A stretch of DNA of 64,000 nt from Laburnicola sp. R22_1 (Eukaryota > Ascomycota > Dothideomycetes > Pleosporales > Didymosphaeriaceae): assembly GCA_014281115.1 (NCBI GenBank), contig JACONQ010000009.1, forward strand, positions 682,001 through 746,000, read 5' to 3'. Under the pieces are notes generated by a model that worked only from the letters and a program-made list of their open reading frames with translations, was not told the DNA's origin and made no database searches. The translations under genes and the position numbers were made by a program. Positions 21,287-32,669 of the stretch are shown here, piece after piece. Numbering within the stretch: the first letter of the stretch is position 1; each line of letters opens with the position of its first letter.

Positions 21287-24200
21287 ATGGCCGCCAGGAA
21301 GAAGGGCCCCGTTTTCCGTGTCACCGGCCTGCCAGCCTCGCCGCCTGACGATGAGCTAGCTACGTCGCTGAAGGCCGCCATCGACGACAATATGGCGGAG
21401 GACGAACAGTCGAACCTGACTGTCAATGCGGCTATTGTGCCGTCCTGCTACGATAATGAGGAAAAAGTCGCGCTGGTCGAGTTCCGCGGCGGAGTGCCTG
21501 CATTCCTGTCCGAGCTGATGGCCAACCCGCTGGGCGACTGGCAGGTGGAGATGGGCGACACGGACATCAGTTTCGACCAACACTTCTTCGGGTTCACCCA
21601 GCTGTACACGCCAAAGCCGGACTCGCCGGTAACCGCCGAGTATGTAGCTTTTCTCCGATGGGGGTAACCCGTATGCACTCTTCCCGGGTGCTTCGTCGCT
21701 GCTCGCTGCTAATATACCACATGTTAGTATAATCGCCATCACCGGCCTCGACGGGCATGCATACGGCTCATGGAGGGGAAAGGGAAATCTCGGGCGCATG
21801 TGGCTGCGCGACTTCCTGTCCAAGGACCTGCCATGCTGCCGCACGATGATCTACGGCTACAACGCGAAGCTGTCGACGCATGGGATCGATACCATCATGG
21901 ACTACGGCCGGGGACTGATGGAAGAGCTCAAGAAGGTCAGGAATACGGAGGAGGTAAGCGCCGTTACAAGGTGTATCTCCAGAGCAGCGGCATCAGGCTA
22001 ACGGGCTCATCTCACTAGCTAAGAAAGCGGCCCCTGTTCTTTGTTGCGCACAGCTTTGGTGGTATTATACTTGCTCATGTAGGTTGTCCGCCGCGAGAGA
22101 GACACGTCCAAGGCTAAGCAGTAGCATAGTGCCTCGTTAAGGCGGTTCAGGCGGACGAAGACGACCACCCCATGGTAGCGTCCTTGCACAAAGCTACCTA
22201 CGGCATGCTCCTGTTTGGGATCCCGCACAAGGGGCTGGTGGTAGACGACATCCAGAAGATGCTGGCGGGAGAGAGTAGCCACCCACGGGATGTACTGCTG
22301 CAGGAGATCAAGTCCAAGTCGAACCTGCTAGCGTATCAGCTGGTGGATTTTAAGAATCTCATACGGGACAGGAAGATTGTCAGCTTCTACGAGACCGGAC
22401 AAACTAGGCAGCTCACATTTGTATGACCGCCTGGCACAAACGAAACTACAGGAGACGCTGATTGTTCTGTCCCAGGATAGCGAAAGCAAACGCTGGAAAA
22501 GAACCGGTGACTTCGTCACGGCGGTAGATGCCGACTTGGCTCTTCTCCAGCTCCCAGAGTACATGGAGGAAAAGATTCCTCTGGATGCCGACCACTCGAT
22601 GATTGTCAAGTTTGACGGTAGAAACGATCGAGGGTACACTAGCGCACGAGACAAGCTCAGACAGTTCGAGGAGGATGCTCCGAAGGTGGTGGCGGCCCGG
22701 TTCTGTACGTAGCTCTTCTCTCCAATGCTATGCCATATCAAGACCGGGTCTATTCGACCGTCCCCAAAGCTCGCTTGTTAGCTAACCATTTCGGACTCTA
22801 GTGCGAGCACAAAACCGGCCCAAGCCGTCTATCATGGTCCCGTTCCAGAGAGACAGCACGTTTGTGGGCCGGGGGACATCCTGACGAAGATCCGTGAGAA
22901 ACTCAAGCAGGCGGCCTCCCGGACCACAGCCGACTGGCCCTCGTCGGACTCGGGGCATCGGGTAAGCATCTCTGCACGGCACGCTAGCATTAAGTTGGGC
23001 TCATGTTTGCCTAGGAAGTCCCAGATCGCCATCGAGTATGCGTACCGAGTCAGGAGACCGCCCCGCAGACCTGGGTGTTCTGGGTGCACGCGAGCAATGC
23101 CGCCCGATTCGAGCAAGCGTACAGGGACATTGCTGCCAAGGTCGAGCTTCTAGGTCGAGACGATCCCAAGTCGGATATCCTCCAGCTGGTGTGCCACTGG
23201 CTTTGCGATGAGAGAAACGGGCGGTGGCTCATGGTACTCGACAACGCCGACGACGACGACGTTTTCTTCTCCGCCGACGAAGATGGCGGAGGCACCGCGC
23301 AGACGAGCGAGGCCATGCGCCAGAAGCGGCCGCTGGCCACCTTCCTTCCGCAGACCGCGAACGGATCGATCCTCATCACCTCACGGAACTCGACTGCTGC
23401 GTTCAACCTTGTGGGAGCGCACGACAATGTTGTCAGGGTAGAACCGATGGGGGCAGAGGATGCACTGGCGCTGCTCAGGACCCGGGTGTCCATCAGCGGG
23501 TCGGACGAAGACGATGCGAAAGCGCTTGTGCAGGCTCTAGAATGCATCCCGCTTGCAATCACCCATGCCGCCGCTTACATCAAAACAAGGGCGCCGATGA
23601 CGACGATCGCAAGCTACCTCCAGCGCTTCCGCGAGAGCGAGGCGAACCAGGCACGTCTGCTGGATGCGAAAGAGCTGAGAGACCTTCGGCGCGACCCCAG
23701 CATAAGGCATGCGGTCATCGCAACGTGGAAGATCTCGTTCGACCAGATCCAGAAGACGGGGCCGGCAGCGGCAGAGTTGCTTGCGCTCATGAGCATGTTT
23801 GACAGGCAGGGAATTCCCGTGTCATTGCTGCAAGGCCAGGCCAGCCGGCTGGACTTTGAAGACGCGGTGGCGCCGTTGCTAAGCTTTTCGCTGGTGCGGG
23901 CAGAGATCGGCCAGCAGTCGTTCGAGATGCACCGTCTGGTGCAGCTGTCGACGCGGACGTGGCTCGGGGCCAACGATCAGCTGGACAGGTGGAAAACAGA
24001 GTCGGTACGCATGCTGGCCGAGGTGTTCCCAAGCGGGAGGTACGAGACATGGGCGGAGTGTCGACAACTTCTTCCGCATTCCCGGAAGGTGCTCAGTTAC
24101 AATCAAGAAGAAAGGGAGGCTGCACTAGATCGGGCGAAAGTTGCGAAGAATGCAGGGTGGTACCTGTTTTACATGGGAGAGTATGCAGCGGCGGCAGATT

Positions 24201-27085
24201 TCACCCGAGATGCGATGCTGGCAAGGGAGAGACTGCTTGGGGTGGAGTATCCCGACACACTCACCAGCGTCAGCCAGCTTGGGACGGTGTTGGAGAGCCA
24301 AGGAAAGTACGAAGAGGCAGAAGCGATGCACCGGCGAGCACTGGCAGGAAGAGAGAAGGCACTTGGGCCAGAGCACCCCGACACGCTCACCAGCGTCAGC
24401 CAGCTTGGGTCGGTGTTGGAGAGGCAAGGAAAGTACGAAGAGGCAGAAGCGATGCACCGGCGAGCACTGGCAGGAAGAGAGAAGGCACTTGGGCCAGAGC
24501 ACCCCGACACGCTCACCAGCATCAGCCAGCTTGGGTCGGTGTTGTCGAGGCAAGGAAAGTACGAAGAGGCAGAAGCGATGCACCGGCGAGCACTGGCAGG
24601 AAGAGAGAAGGCACTTGGGCCAGAGCACCCCGCCACGCTCACCAGCGTCAGCCAGCTTGGGACGGTGTTGGAGAGGCAAGGAAAGTACGAAGAGGCAGAA
24701 GCGATGCACCGGCGAGCACTGGCAGGATATGAGAAGGCACTTGGGCCAGAGCACCCCGACACGCTCACCAGCGTCAGCCAGCTTGGGTCGGTGTTGGAGA
24801 GGCAAGGAAAGTACGAAGAGGCAGAAGCGATGCACCGGCGAGCACTGGCAGGATATGAGAAGGCACTTGGGCCAGAGCACCCCGACACGCTCACTAGCGT
24901 CAGCCAGCTTGGGACGGTGTTGGAGAGCCAAGGAAAGTACGAAGAGGCAGAAGCGATGCACCGGCGAGCACTGGCAGGAAGAGAGAAGGCACTTGGGCCA
25001 GAGCACCCCGACACGCTCACCAGCATCAGCCAGCTTGGGTCGGTGTTGGAGAGGCAAGGAAAGTACGAAGAGGCAGAAGCGATGCACCGGCGAGCACTGG
25101 CAGGATATGAGAAGGCACTTGGGCCAGAGCACCCCGACACGCTCACCAGCGTCAGCCAGCTTGGGTCGGTGTTGTCGAGGCAAGGAAAGTACGAAGAGGC
25201 AGAAGCGATGCACCGGCGAGCACTGGCAGGATATGAGAAGGCACTTGGGCCAGAGCACCCCGCCACGCTCACCAGCGTCAGCCAGCTTGGGACGGTGTTG
25301 GAGAGGCAAGGAAAGTACGAAGAGGCAGAAGCGATGCACCGGCGAGCACTGGCAGGAAGAGAGAAGGCACTTGGGCCAGAGCACCCCGCCACGCTCACCA
25401 GCGTCAGCCAGCTTGGGACGGTGTTGGAGAGCCAAGGAAAGTACGAAGAGGCAGAAGCGATGCACCGGCGAGCACTGGCAGGATATGAGAAGGCACTTGG
25501 GCCAGAGCACCCCGACACGCTCACCAGCGTCAGCCAGCTTGGGACGGTGTTGGAGAGGCAAGGAAAGTACGAAGAGGCAGAAGCGATGCACCGGCGGGAT
25601 CTAGCAGGAAGTGAGAAGGCACTTGGGCCAGAGCACCCCGACACACTCACCAGCGTCAGCCAGCTTGGGACGGTGTTGGAGAGCCAAGGAAAGTACGAAG
25701 AGGCAGAAGCGATGCACCGGCGAGCACTGGCAGGAAGAGAGAAGGCACTTGGGCCAGAGCACCCCGACACGCTCACCAGCGTCAGCCAGCTTGGGTCGGT
25801 GTTGGAGAGGCAAGGAAAGTACGAAGAGGCAGAAGCGATGCACCGGCGAGCACTGGCAGGATATGAGAAGGCACTTGGGCCAGAGCACCCCGCCACGCTC
25901 ACCAGCGTCAGCCAGCTTGGGACGGTGTTGGAGAGGCAAGGAAAGTACGAAGAGGCAGAAGCGATGCACCGGCGAGCACTGGCAGGAAGAGAGAAGGCAC
26001 TTGGGCCAGAGCACCCCGCCACGCTCACCAGCGTCAGCCAGCTTGGGACGGTGTTGGAGAGGCAAGGAAAGTACGAAGAGGCAGAAGCGATGCACCGGCG
26101 GGATCTAGCAGGAAGTGAGAAGGCACTTGGGCCAGAGCACCCCGACACACTCACCAGCGTCAGCCAGCTTGGGACGGTGTTGGAGAGGCAAGGAAAGTAC
26201 GAAGAGGCAGAAGCGATGCACCGGCGAGCACTGGCAGGAAGAGAGAAGGCACTTGGGCCAGAGCACCCCGCCACGCTCACCAGCGTCAGCCAGCTTGGGA
26301 CGGTGTTGGAGAGCCAAGGAAAGTACGAAGAGGCAGAAGCGATGCACCGGCGAGCACTGGCAGGATATGAGAAGGCACTTGGGCCAGAGCACCCCGCCAC
26401 GCTCACTAGCGTCAGCCAGCTTGGGACGGTGTTGGAGAGCCAAGGAAAGTACGAAGAGGCAGAAGCGATGCACCGGCGAGCACTGGCAGGAAGAGAGAAG
26501 GCACTTGGGCCAGAGCACCCCGCCACGCTCACCAGCGTCAGCCAGCTTGGGTCGGTGTTGGAGAGGCAAGGAAAGTACGAAGAGGCAGAAGCGATGCACC
26601 GGCGAGCACTGGCAGGAAGAGAGAAGGCACTTGGGCCAGAGCACCCCGCCACGCTCACCAGCGTCAGCCAGCTTGGGACGGTGTTGGAGAGGCAAGGAAA
26701 GTACGAAGAGGCAGAAGCGATGCACCGGCGAGCACTGGCAGGATATGAGAAGGCACTTGGGCCAGAGCACCCCGACACGCTCACCAGCGTCAGCCAGCTT
26801 GGGACGGTGTTGGAGAGGCAAGGAAAGTACGAAGAGGCAGAAGCGATGCACCGGCGGGATCTAGCAGGAAGTGAGAAGGCACTTGGGCCAGAGCACCCCG
26901 ACACGCTCACCAGCATGGCCAACTTAGCATCGACGTTTTGGAGTCAAGGCCGGCTGAAGGAGGCTGAAGACCTGGAGGTGTGCGTGATGGAAACAAGGAA
27001 AAGAGTGCTTGGGAATGAGCATCCAGTTACTCTAACCGCCATGAACAACCTCGCATTCACGCTCGAGTCGCAAAGCCGCAACTAA
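21287..27085 (+). pseudogene. Hydrolase-NB-ARC-TPR NLR protein, right copy, frame broken at the P-loop
   Basis: Same exon layout, hydrolase-like domain and TPR array as the left gene. Four single-base losses relative to the left copy fall in G/C runs at about 22,870, 22,920, 22,957 and 23,054. They lie in and just after the exon with the FVGR motif and P-loop, and the net change of four bases destroys the frame. An open frame resumes at 23,075 (MFWVHASN), after the P-loop, and continues to 27,085. If real, the product could not bind nucleotide normally. All four are homopolymer length differences within about 190 bp, so a consensus error in one arm is a serious alternative. The frame also ends at the same early TAA (27,083-27,085) as the left gene. 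Confidence 0.75.
24267..26912 (+). repeat. TPR array, 21 units of 126 bp (right)
   Basis: Unit number, order and variant residues are the same as in the left arm, read in the opposite direction. Identical unit order in so unstable an array implies a very recent duplication or conversion of the whole tract. Confidence 0.95.
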
Positions 27086-27709
27086 GAGGCTTTGGTGCTT
27101 CTGCAGACATGCGTTCAGGTGCGAATATGGGTCCTTGGTCGCCAGCATCCTGATACAAAGTCAGCGCTTAGAACTTTGACTAAATGGCAAATGAAAAGCA
27201 TATAGCTACTGTAGGGAATTAATGCTGCTTTTAAAGTAGCTGCTAAGCTAGTGCAAATGTAGAACAGGTATAAGTGTGTATAAGCACGACTATGGGTGGC
27301 GATACAGTAACATAAATCGTGTAACACCAAACATTGCCACCGCTAGCAGGGAGGATGGCCGAGCCGCACTAGCTAGAGGGTTGCGCCGGAGGCGATGGTT
27401 TGTAGATCTGGCTGAAGAGAAAGAGTGCTGGATGCAACTGTAGATAGTGTAGAGTGTTGCCAAGCATAGCCACCATCACAGCTCCGCTAGTACTCGTCCC
27501 TCACGAACATGAACAATCCGAAGTTCCTAGTAACCCTCAGAGCTCAAACTGGAGCACGTCTCTACAGCTCTAGAGATTGCAGTGCTCATGTAAGGAGCCG
27601 CTGGTTGTTTAACCGTACAACAGCTGTATCACTAAAACATGCAGGGCTTTCCACTTTCGTGTGCGCTTGCAACAACGGCGTTTTGCCAATAACGCTTGGT
27701 TGAACCTAC
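27086..27709. other. 3' flank of right NLR, with readable C-terminal tail
   Basis: After the TAA at 27,083-27,085 the frame continues open for about 42 codons (EALVLLQTCVQVRIWVLGRQ, then HPDTKSALRTL) to TAG near 27,204. This looks like the original last TPR unit. Nothing else is recognised up to 27,709. Confidence 0.6.
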
Positions 27710-28045
27710 ATGCCAAAGCGCAGGCTTCCTTCTAGGCCCGTCGCGCTCTATCCTAGCTTGTATCCTTCCTATCACATCGTATTCCCTTTTAACGGGCCGA
27801 GACCAGAGCTTGCTGCGGCTTGGTCTAGGAATTGGCGCGCTAGTGGACTTGAGAAGCATAAGGGCGCGGAGTGCTTAATTGGGTCGTTCTATCAGTTAGC
27901 GGAAGGAGCAATAGCGGATCTTGGCACTCCGGTTGCGTGGCTATACTACAAAGTAGGTATCGCTGTGCGTTGGACTGCATCTCGAGGTGTTTGGGATCGC
28001 TATGTCGAAGCTGGTTTCGCCGCTGGCAGCGCGTTGGCTGACTAA
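27710..28045 (+). CDS. Weak 111-codon open frame, no recognised family
   Basis: The frame begins MPKRRLPSRPVALYPSLYPS and includes IGSFYQLAEGAIADLGTP. Its partner in the left arm has a TGA where this has CGA, a C-to-T change. No domain, signal or intron is visible. It may be chance; it is listed only because it is open here over a diverged segment. Confidence 0.2.
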   Translation: MPKRRLPSRPVALYPSLYPSYHIVFPFNGPRPELAAAWSRNWRASGLEKHKGAECLIGSFYQLAEGAIADLGTPVAWLYYKVGIAVRWTASRGVWDRYVEAGFAAGSALAD

Positions 28046-28615
28046 ACAAGCACCCGGCCTTGCCTTGTCACTGCTCCCAATCCGAGGTTGGATTTAACGA
28101 TAATCCGAACGCTGGTGCACCCCGCACAGCCACATATCTTGGCAATGAAACACCCCGCCAGTGCATGACGTAAGACGTGCGGGGTCTCGCATTAGCCCGG
28201 ATTGGTGGTTCGCTTCCGCTGGAAGTACCAATTGGCGGAGCGGCGCTGCATGAAATCGCGCCCTGCAGCGCGCATAGGGCTGATAATGACTTAGAATTAG
28301 AGAGGAGTTGCAAGGGTAGGATAAGGCTGGTCTATAAAAAGCTGGAGCGAAAAAGGCTCAATGTTGGCGCTATGGGTAGGGAACTATGTTTTGCCACGAC
28401 ATAAGGCGCTGTACAAATCAGGCGCGGAGACAACGATGCGAACGTAAATTTGGGGAAAAAGTAGATTACCCACATCTGGGATTAGCTGCAGCGTATTATT
28501 TTCATAGAATTATTGCAATATTCGTTGTGCGCATAGGTTTTGCTGCTGCTGAAAGTCAAAGTACCGATAGTTTGTCCGGTCACATGGGGTGTCCGGTAAC
28601 CCAGGGACGGATGTT

Positions 28616-29540
28616 AGAATATGTACTTCTATTTAGAACCTTCTCGAAGCTTTGCTGTGGCGAACCGCCTAGGTATATATTTATATTTTTCCTCGGCCCT
28701 CTATAAAACAGAGAGAATAAAAAAATATACAACAATAAATCACGTTGATGTAAACGCGCTTAGGCCTTAGATTTACCATATAACCTCCCCCCCTGTGTGG
28801 CGAAAGACACCTGTGTCCCGAAGACTACGAGAGGTACTTTGAATATACAGCGACTTTAAGCTACATACGCAGGTCTAATCTCGTCAATAATTTTCGTACA
28901 TTAGCTTTCTTCTCCTTCAGCCTAGACGTTAGGTTGCATGTAAAAATTACGCAAAGTTATCTGTCCCATACTCTATTGCGCGCTCCACCTTCTCTAACCC
29001 TGCAACACTAGTTCTGCCATAATAACATCGTCTCACCGTTTTGCTAGCTAAAAATAAGTTTATATTAATCAGAGTCACGCGTGGGAGGTGACCCATGCTC
29101 TAAATCTCACAGGAAACGTTGATCGAAGCTTAGGCATGAGTTTCGCAGTGCAGTCAGGCTTCGGCGCACCCGAGATAACCAGATTGACCGAGGGCCATTG
29201 GCAATCCTCATGCAAAACTGTTGCAGTGTTTCCCACTCTCGTACTTATATATAGTGTAACGTAGTTCGTTATGATGCCTGGGCAAGGGAAAAATAGGTTT
29301 AGAACCGTCGCACACCGACTATACCCATATGCAGGCCCTGTGTGAAGAGTGCGGCGGCCACATAAGGATGAGAGAAAGGTGAGAATATATAGCATAATGT
29401 CACATTTTTTCTGTTTTTATTGACTAACGTTACGTGTAACTACACAGGAAAATAAAGTTGAAAGACCCATATGCCTCTCCCAAAACAGCTATTTCCTTCT
29501 TTATCGACTTCCCAATGTCTGCATTCTCGCGATTCTTCCA
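28616..29540. other. Right-arm-only insertion with a copy of the terminal repeat
   Basis: The left arm has only about 25 bp at this place (12,020-12,044). The stretch 28,781-29,068 is a direct, diverged copy of 978-1262 and again starts after TA. No matching far end is clear; gggaggtga near 29,084 is a weak candidate. It may be a solo end or an internally deleted relative of the NLR-carrying element. No gene is seen. Confidence 0.5.
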
Positions 29541-30554
29541 TCAAAACTCTGACCACACTGATTCATCACCATCACTATTCGCTTCATTTTTCACATACTT
29601 CTCCTTCAGTTGGATGTAATCTTGTACTACAACCCATATGAGCTCTCCCGATCTTTTTTGCACCTGGCAGACCTGAAGTTCAGTTATGAAGTTCCCTCGC
29701 TCAAACTTAAAGTCGTCCATTGAGAGATTTTGAATATCTTCAACCTGGAACTTTGCCGTTCGTTCTTTTTCCTTGTCCTTTGAGAGTGGATCTTCCTTCT
29801 CGTCTGTGTCTTTGTGAATAGCCGCGCTTTTTTCACAATGTGTGCCTTTATCTCCACCATCAACGTTTCCACTTTCTCTTTCGTCTTCGCCTTTATCTTT
29901 ACTGGTGGCGTTCTTATATTCGCCACCCACGTCTTCGCCTCTGGAACCCGGATCTCCATCTCCGCTAAGCGCGTCTTCATCTCCGCTATCCACCTTTCCG
30001 TCTCCACTTTCTGCCTCTTCGTCCCCACTCCCTGCATCTTCATCTTCTCCATACGTGTCATTGTCGACTGTGTTCTTGTTGTCTTCCCTATCTTTATCAC
30101 TGCCTGTGACCTCCTCCACTTTTACTTTCCTTTCGTCTGTACTGTTTGGGGACTTCTCTTTTGTTTCTTTTGTATTTCTACCAGCAAGGCATAGCATACA
30201 TGTGCTGGTTTTATGCTCCTCGCACACAAAATGGTTTCTACAAGAGGTACATTGGTAAAGCGTCTGTCCAAAGTCTAATTTGCAGTTCCTGGCAGCATAG
30301 CAACTGTCCTGCTCTTTGAGCTGGCCAAGGTACGGCGTCCCGGGCTTCGTAGGATCTTTGTCTTCGAAGACGCCCATCATCTCCTCTCTAAACTCGGTAG
30401 ATTGTTTTATATCCTCGATTCGTATTTTCTTGGGGATGACGAGGAAGATGGCATGGTTGAATTCAGACATTAAGCGTTGCGTCATATTCTCTCCTTGATA
30501 GGAAATGGCAAGCTTAATGAGATCTTTCTGTATCTTGTTCACAATCGCATCCAT
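29541..30554 (-). CDS. Cys/His-cluster protein with acidic repeats, right copy
   Basis: The mirror homologue of 10,967-12,019, starting at MDAIVNKIQKDLIK. The upstream open frame reaches 30,773, but the TATA-like motif lies between. The Cys cluster is kept (CYAARNCKLDFG, CTSCRNHFVCEEH, CMLC). The acidic middle is longer and different (GDEEAESGDGKVDSGDEDA and a KDKGEDERESGNVDGGDK part). The C-terminal part is kept but ends earlier at WSEF. Function is unknown. Fully open frames in both arms despite clear DNA divergence suggest both have been under constraint. Confidence 0.6.
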   Translation of the reverse strand: MDAIVNKIQKDLIKLAISYQGENMTQRLMSEFNHAIFLVIPKKIRIEDIKQSTEFREEMMGVFEDKDPTKPGTPYLGQLKEQDSCYAARNCKLDFGQTLYQCTSCRNHFVCEEHKTSTCMLCLAGRNTKETKEKSPNSTDERKVKVEEVTGSDKDREDNKNTVDNDTYGEDEDAGSGDEEAESGDGKVDSGDEDALSGDGDPGSRGEDVGGEYKNATSKDKGEDERESGNVDGGDKGTHCEKSAAIHKDTDEKEDPLSKDKEKERTAKFQVEDIQNLSMDDFKFERGNFITELQVCQVQKRSGELIWVVVQDYIQLKEKYVKNEANSDGDESVWSEF

Positions 30555-30774
30555 GTTGATACTGTGGAGTGAGGGGCTGGTATAGTTAAGATTATAACTA
30601 TTCCTATGCCTTATATACATGTAGGACGCCAAGGTGAGCAAGAATAAGGCGGCTAATTTCTGTGGCATATGTTCTCTAAAAGGGTGGTGTACAGCGCCCT
30701 TTTTCTGCCGGCCGCACTGTTTGTGACACGGATGAATTGAGCGGGCCTCCCAATGCATAGAAGAAATCTCCAAT

Positions 30775-30776
30775 TA
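30775..30776. other. Unoccupied TA target site of the NLR-carrying element
   Basis: On the minus strand the flanks read aggcactc-TA-att and continue to a cccgct-aattc stretch. The left arm has gcactc-TA before 978 and TA-att followed by cccgctgaattc after 10,744. The two flanks of the 9.77-kb block are therefore adjacent here across a single TA. Confidence 0.8.
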
Positions 30777-31436
30777 GAGTGCCTAAGTTACGTACTATCC
30801 CACAGTTATGCAAGTTTGTATGGACTAAAAATAAATAATTTTTAAAGGTTTAAATCTGTTGTTATTTTACCGTCGCTACAAGCAGGCAGCACCGTCGGGA
30901 GCGCAAAGCCACTGGAGCGTAAAGAGGCCAACGGTTATAAATAACTCTACTCCTAGTCGTCTTCAGTTCAATGTTCCTCATTAATAAGCCTTTGGACTTG
31001 GGGAAAAGGGAACGCATTATTTGTCTTACGCGGGGTTACAAAGTGGACGATCATGTCAAGAGAGCTGCGCTAATAGTTCGCGTAGAATGCTTCGAAATTC
31101 GCGTCATCTCTAACTTGGAACCCCCAGGTAACTTTCGTGTAGAATTATTTGTAGGGACAAACATGCACGGACCTTTTAATGTCACGCAATCGGCAATCTC
31201 ATGAGAGAATCAGCTCTCCGATTCTCCGTCGCAATCAATTAATACTCGTCATCACTGTAACAGTTTTATTCGCATGAACATAACACATTCGATTGATGAA
31301 ACTAAAGCCGTGACCCAGTCTTTACTCGAGAAGGTTACGACCCATAGGAAGGACGCGCTGGCACGCATGTAGTTTAGGGATTTCCTGCCGGTTGATTTGC
31401 GAGCTCTAAACCTTGGGTTGCCCTTGCCGTCGCCAA
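30777..31436. other. Spacer in right arm
   Basis: About 400 bp here have no partner in the left arm. A 77-codon plus-strand frame (30,971-31,204) has no recognisable domain. From about 31,205 the sequence pairs again with the left arm below 960. Confidence 0.4.
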
Positions 31437-32669
31437 TCATATCCTTGAATAATATCGGCAGCTACTCCTATGGGCTGAATTGCCGTCCTGGCGAATGGAA
31501 TCGTACGAGGCGAGGCAGAGCCAGCAAAATTCATGCATGCATCTTGTGCCTGAGCAAGAATCAGCGTGGCAGTCCAACTCTTCTAGAGAAACTCACATGT
31601 AATATGGTCGCATCCTCCATTCTTCTTAATGTTCCAGCCGCATCCTTCTCCAGGACACTTTTTTGTGAGCTCGCTAACAGCTTTAGCACTTGCTGCTTCT
31701 TGCATCCGCTGTTCTTCCTTCTGTTCCACGCGACGATCAAACGCATCACAGGTTTCTCCTTCGTGCCATTCTCTTTCATGGAATACGCAAACGCGAAACC
31801 CACATGCTATGCAAGAGAAAATATTTTCTTCCAGCCCGCCCTCGTGTATCTGTCCAGATCCGCAATCGGGTCTTATGCACTAACGAAATTTCGGGTCGCG
31901 AGCGAGGACACTTAGTGTGGCATACGTATCGTATCTGTGGCTTGTCAGAATCTTCCCGCTTCCGCACAGAAGCTACTTACTGGCCAAAGGTTGCTGGCGA
32001 AGCATACTGTTTTACCTCGGCGTGCTCTAGGGTAACTTTGCACGCGCCGTCTGGACACCGGATCTGGGCCTTTGATTCTTCAACCTGCGTCGCAATCCAG
32101 GCGGTGAAACAAGGGGCACATAGAACAGGGCCATGTGAGCATTTTACCAAAGTGGTAAAGTCTCGCAGTCTTTTGGCATGTCCGCATGCCACACACTCAT
32201 GCTTGTATGCAGGGGTTTGTTGCTGCCGCTGCTTCCCTTCGTGGCTCTCCCCTGCGAGGCGACGAGTGGATTGGTTAATCGTACCTTGGATCCGGCGCAA
32301 CCGCCTCCTTCCGTTACGATCCGCCTTGCTTGGAATTCGAGTTTCGGGGCCGTCTAGGACTATAGGATTGCCCTGAGTGCCAGGATCACCAGATATGCTG
32401 ATACGCTTTGTCGTTCCTCCCGAGGCTCCCGAAGATAGACTGGTTTGTAACGAAGCCGCCTCTCCCTTATTCCCGTCCAGTACTGCCACGAACGTGCCTG
32501 TTGCTCGTAAATCAGGATAGGAAACGTACCCAGACCCCTCCGTCATCTTGTGTCCTGGCTCATGTGCATCTCCCATACGTGCATTCGGTGAAGGTCGTCG
32601 GGCCAATGATGGCGTATGTCCGAATGGGCTCTTCTCCTCTTGCGTCGAAAGCAGCCGTGGAATAAGCAT
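31437..32669 (-). pseudogene. RBR E3 ubiquitin ligase, right copy, one internal stop
   Basis: This copy includes the N-terminus: about 165 residues of low-complexity sequence from MLIPRLLSTQEEKSPFGH, then RING1 (CVACGHAKRLRDFTTLVKC; CAPCFTAW; CPDGAC). Next come an intron, the IBR part (CIACGFRVC) and, after a second intron, RING2 (CPGEGCGWNIKKNGGC; EFCWLCLA). The only disruption I see is the TAG at 31,880-31,882, shared with the left copy at FR-stop-C, where TGG is expected. Splicing to the nearby gttag does not keep frame. Being shared, it predates or was spread along with the duplication. A working product would need read-through or editing. Confidence 0.7.

Larger units (their letters stand above)
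21056..28615. repeat. Inner right arm of the palindrome
   Basis: The reverse complement of 12,044-19,611. The loop-side edge is sharp: the shared sequence stops at 21,056 (partner 19,611). Confidence 0.95.

Noticed and set aside
13752..26912. CRISPR-like regular repeats
   Set aside because: Units are contiguous coding repeats without spacers, in a spliced eukaryotic gene.
12044..28615. The palindrome as a pure assembly artefact
   Set aside because: The outer arm parts differ by many substitutions and by arm-specific insertions, and the loop is single copy. An artefact limited to the identical core cannot be fully excluded.
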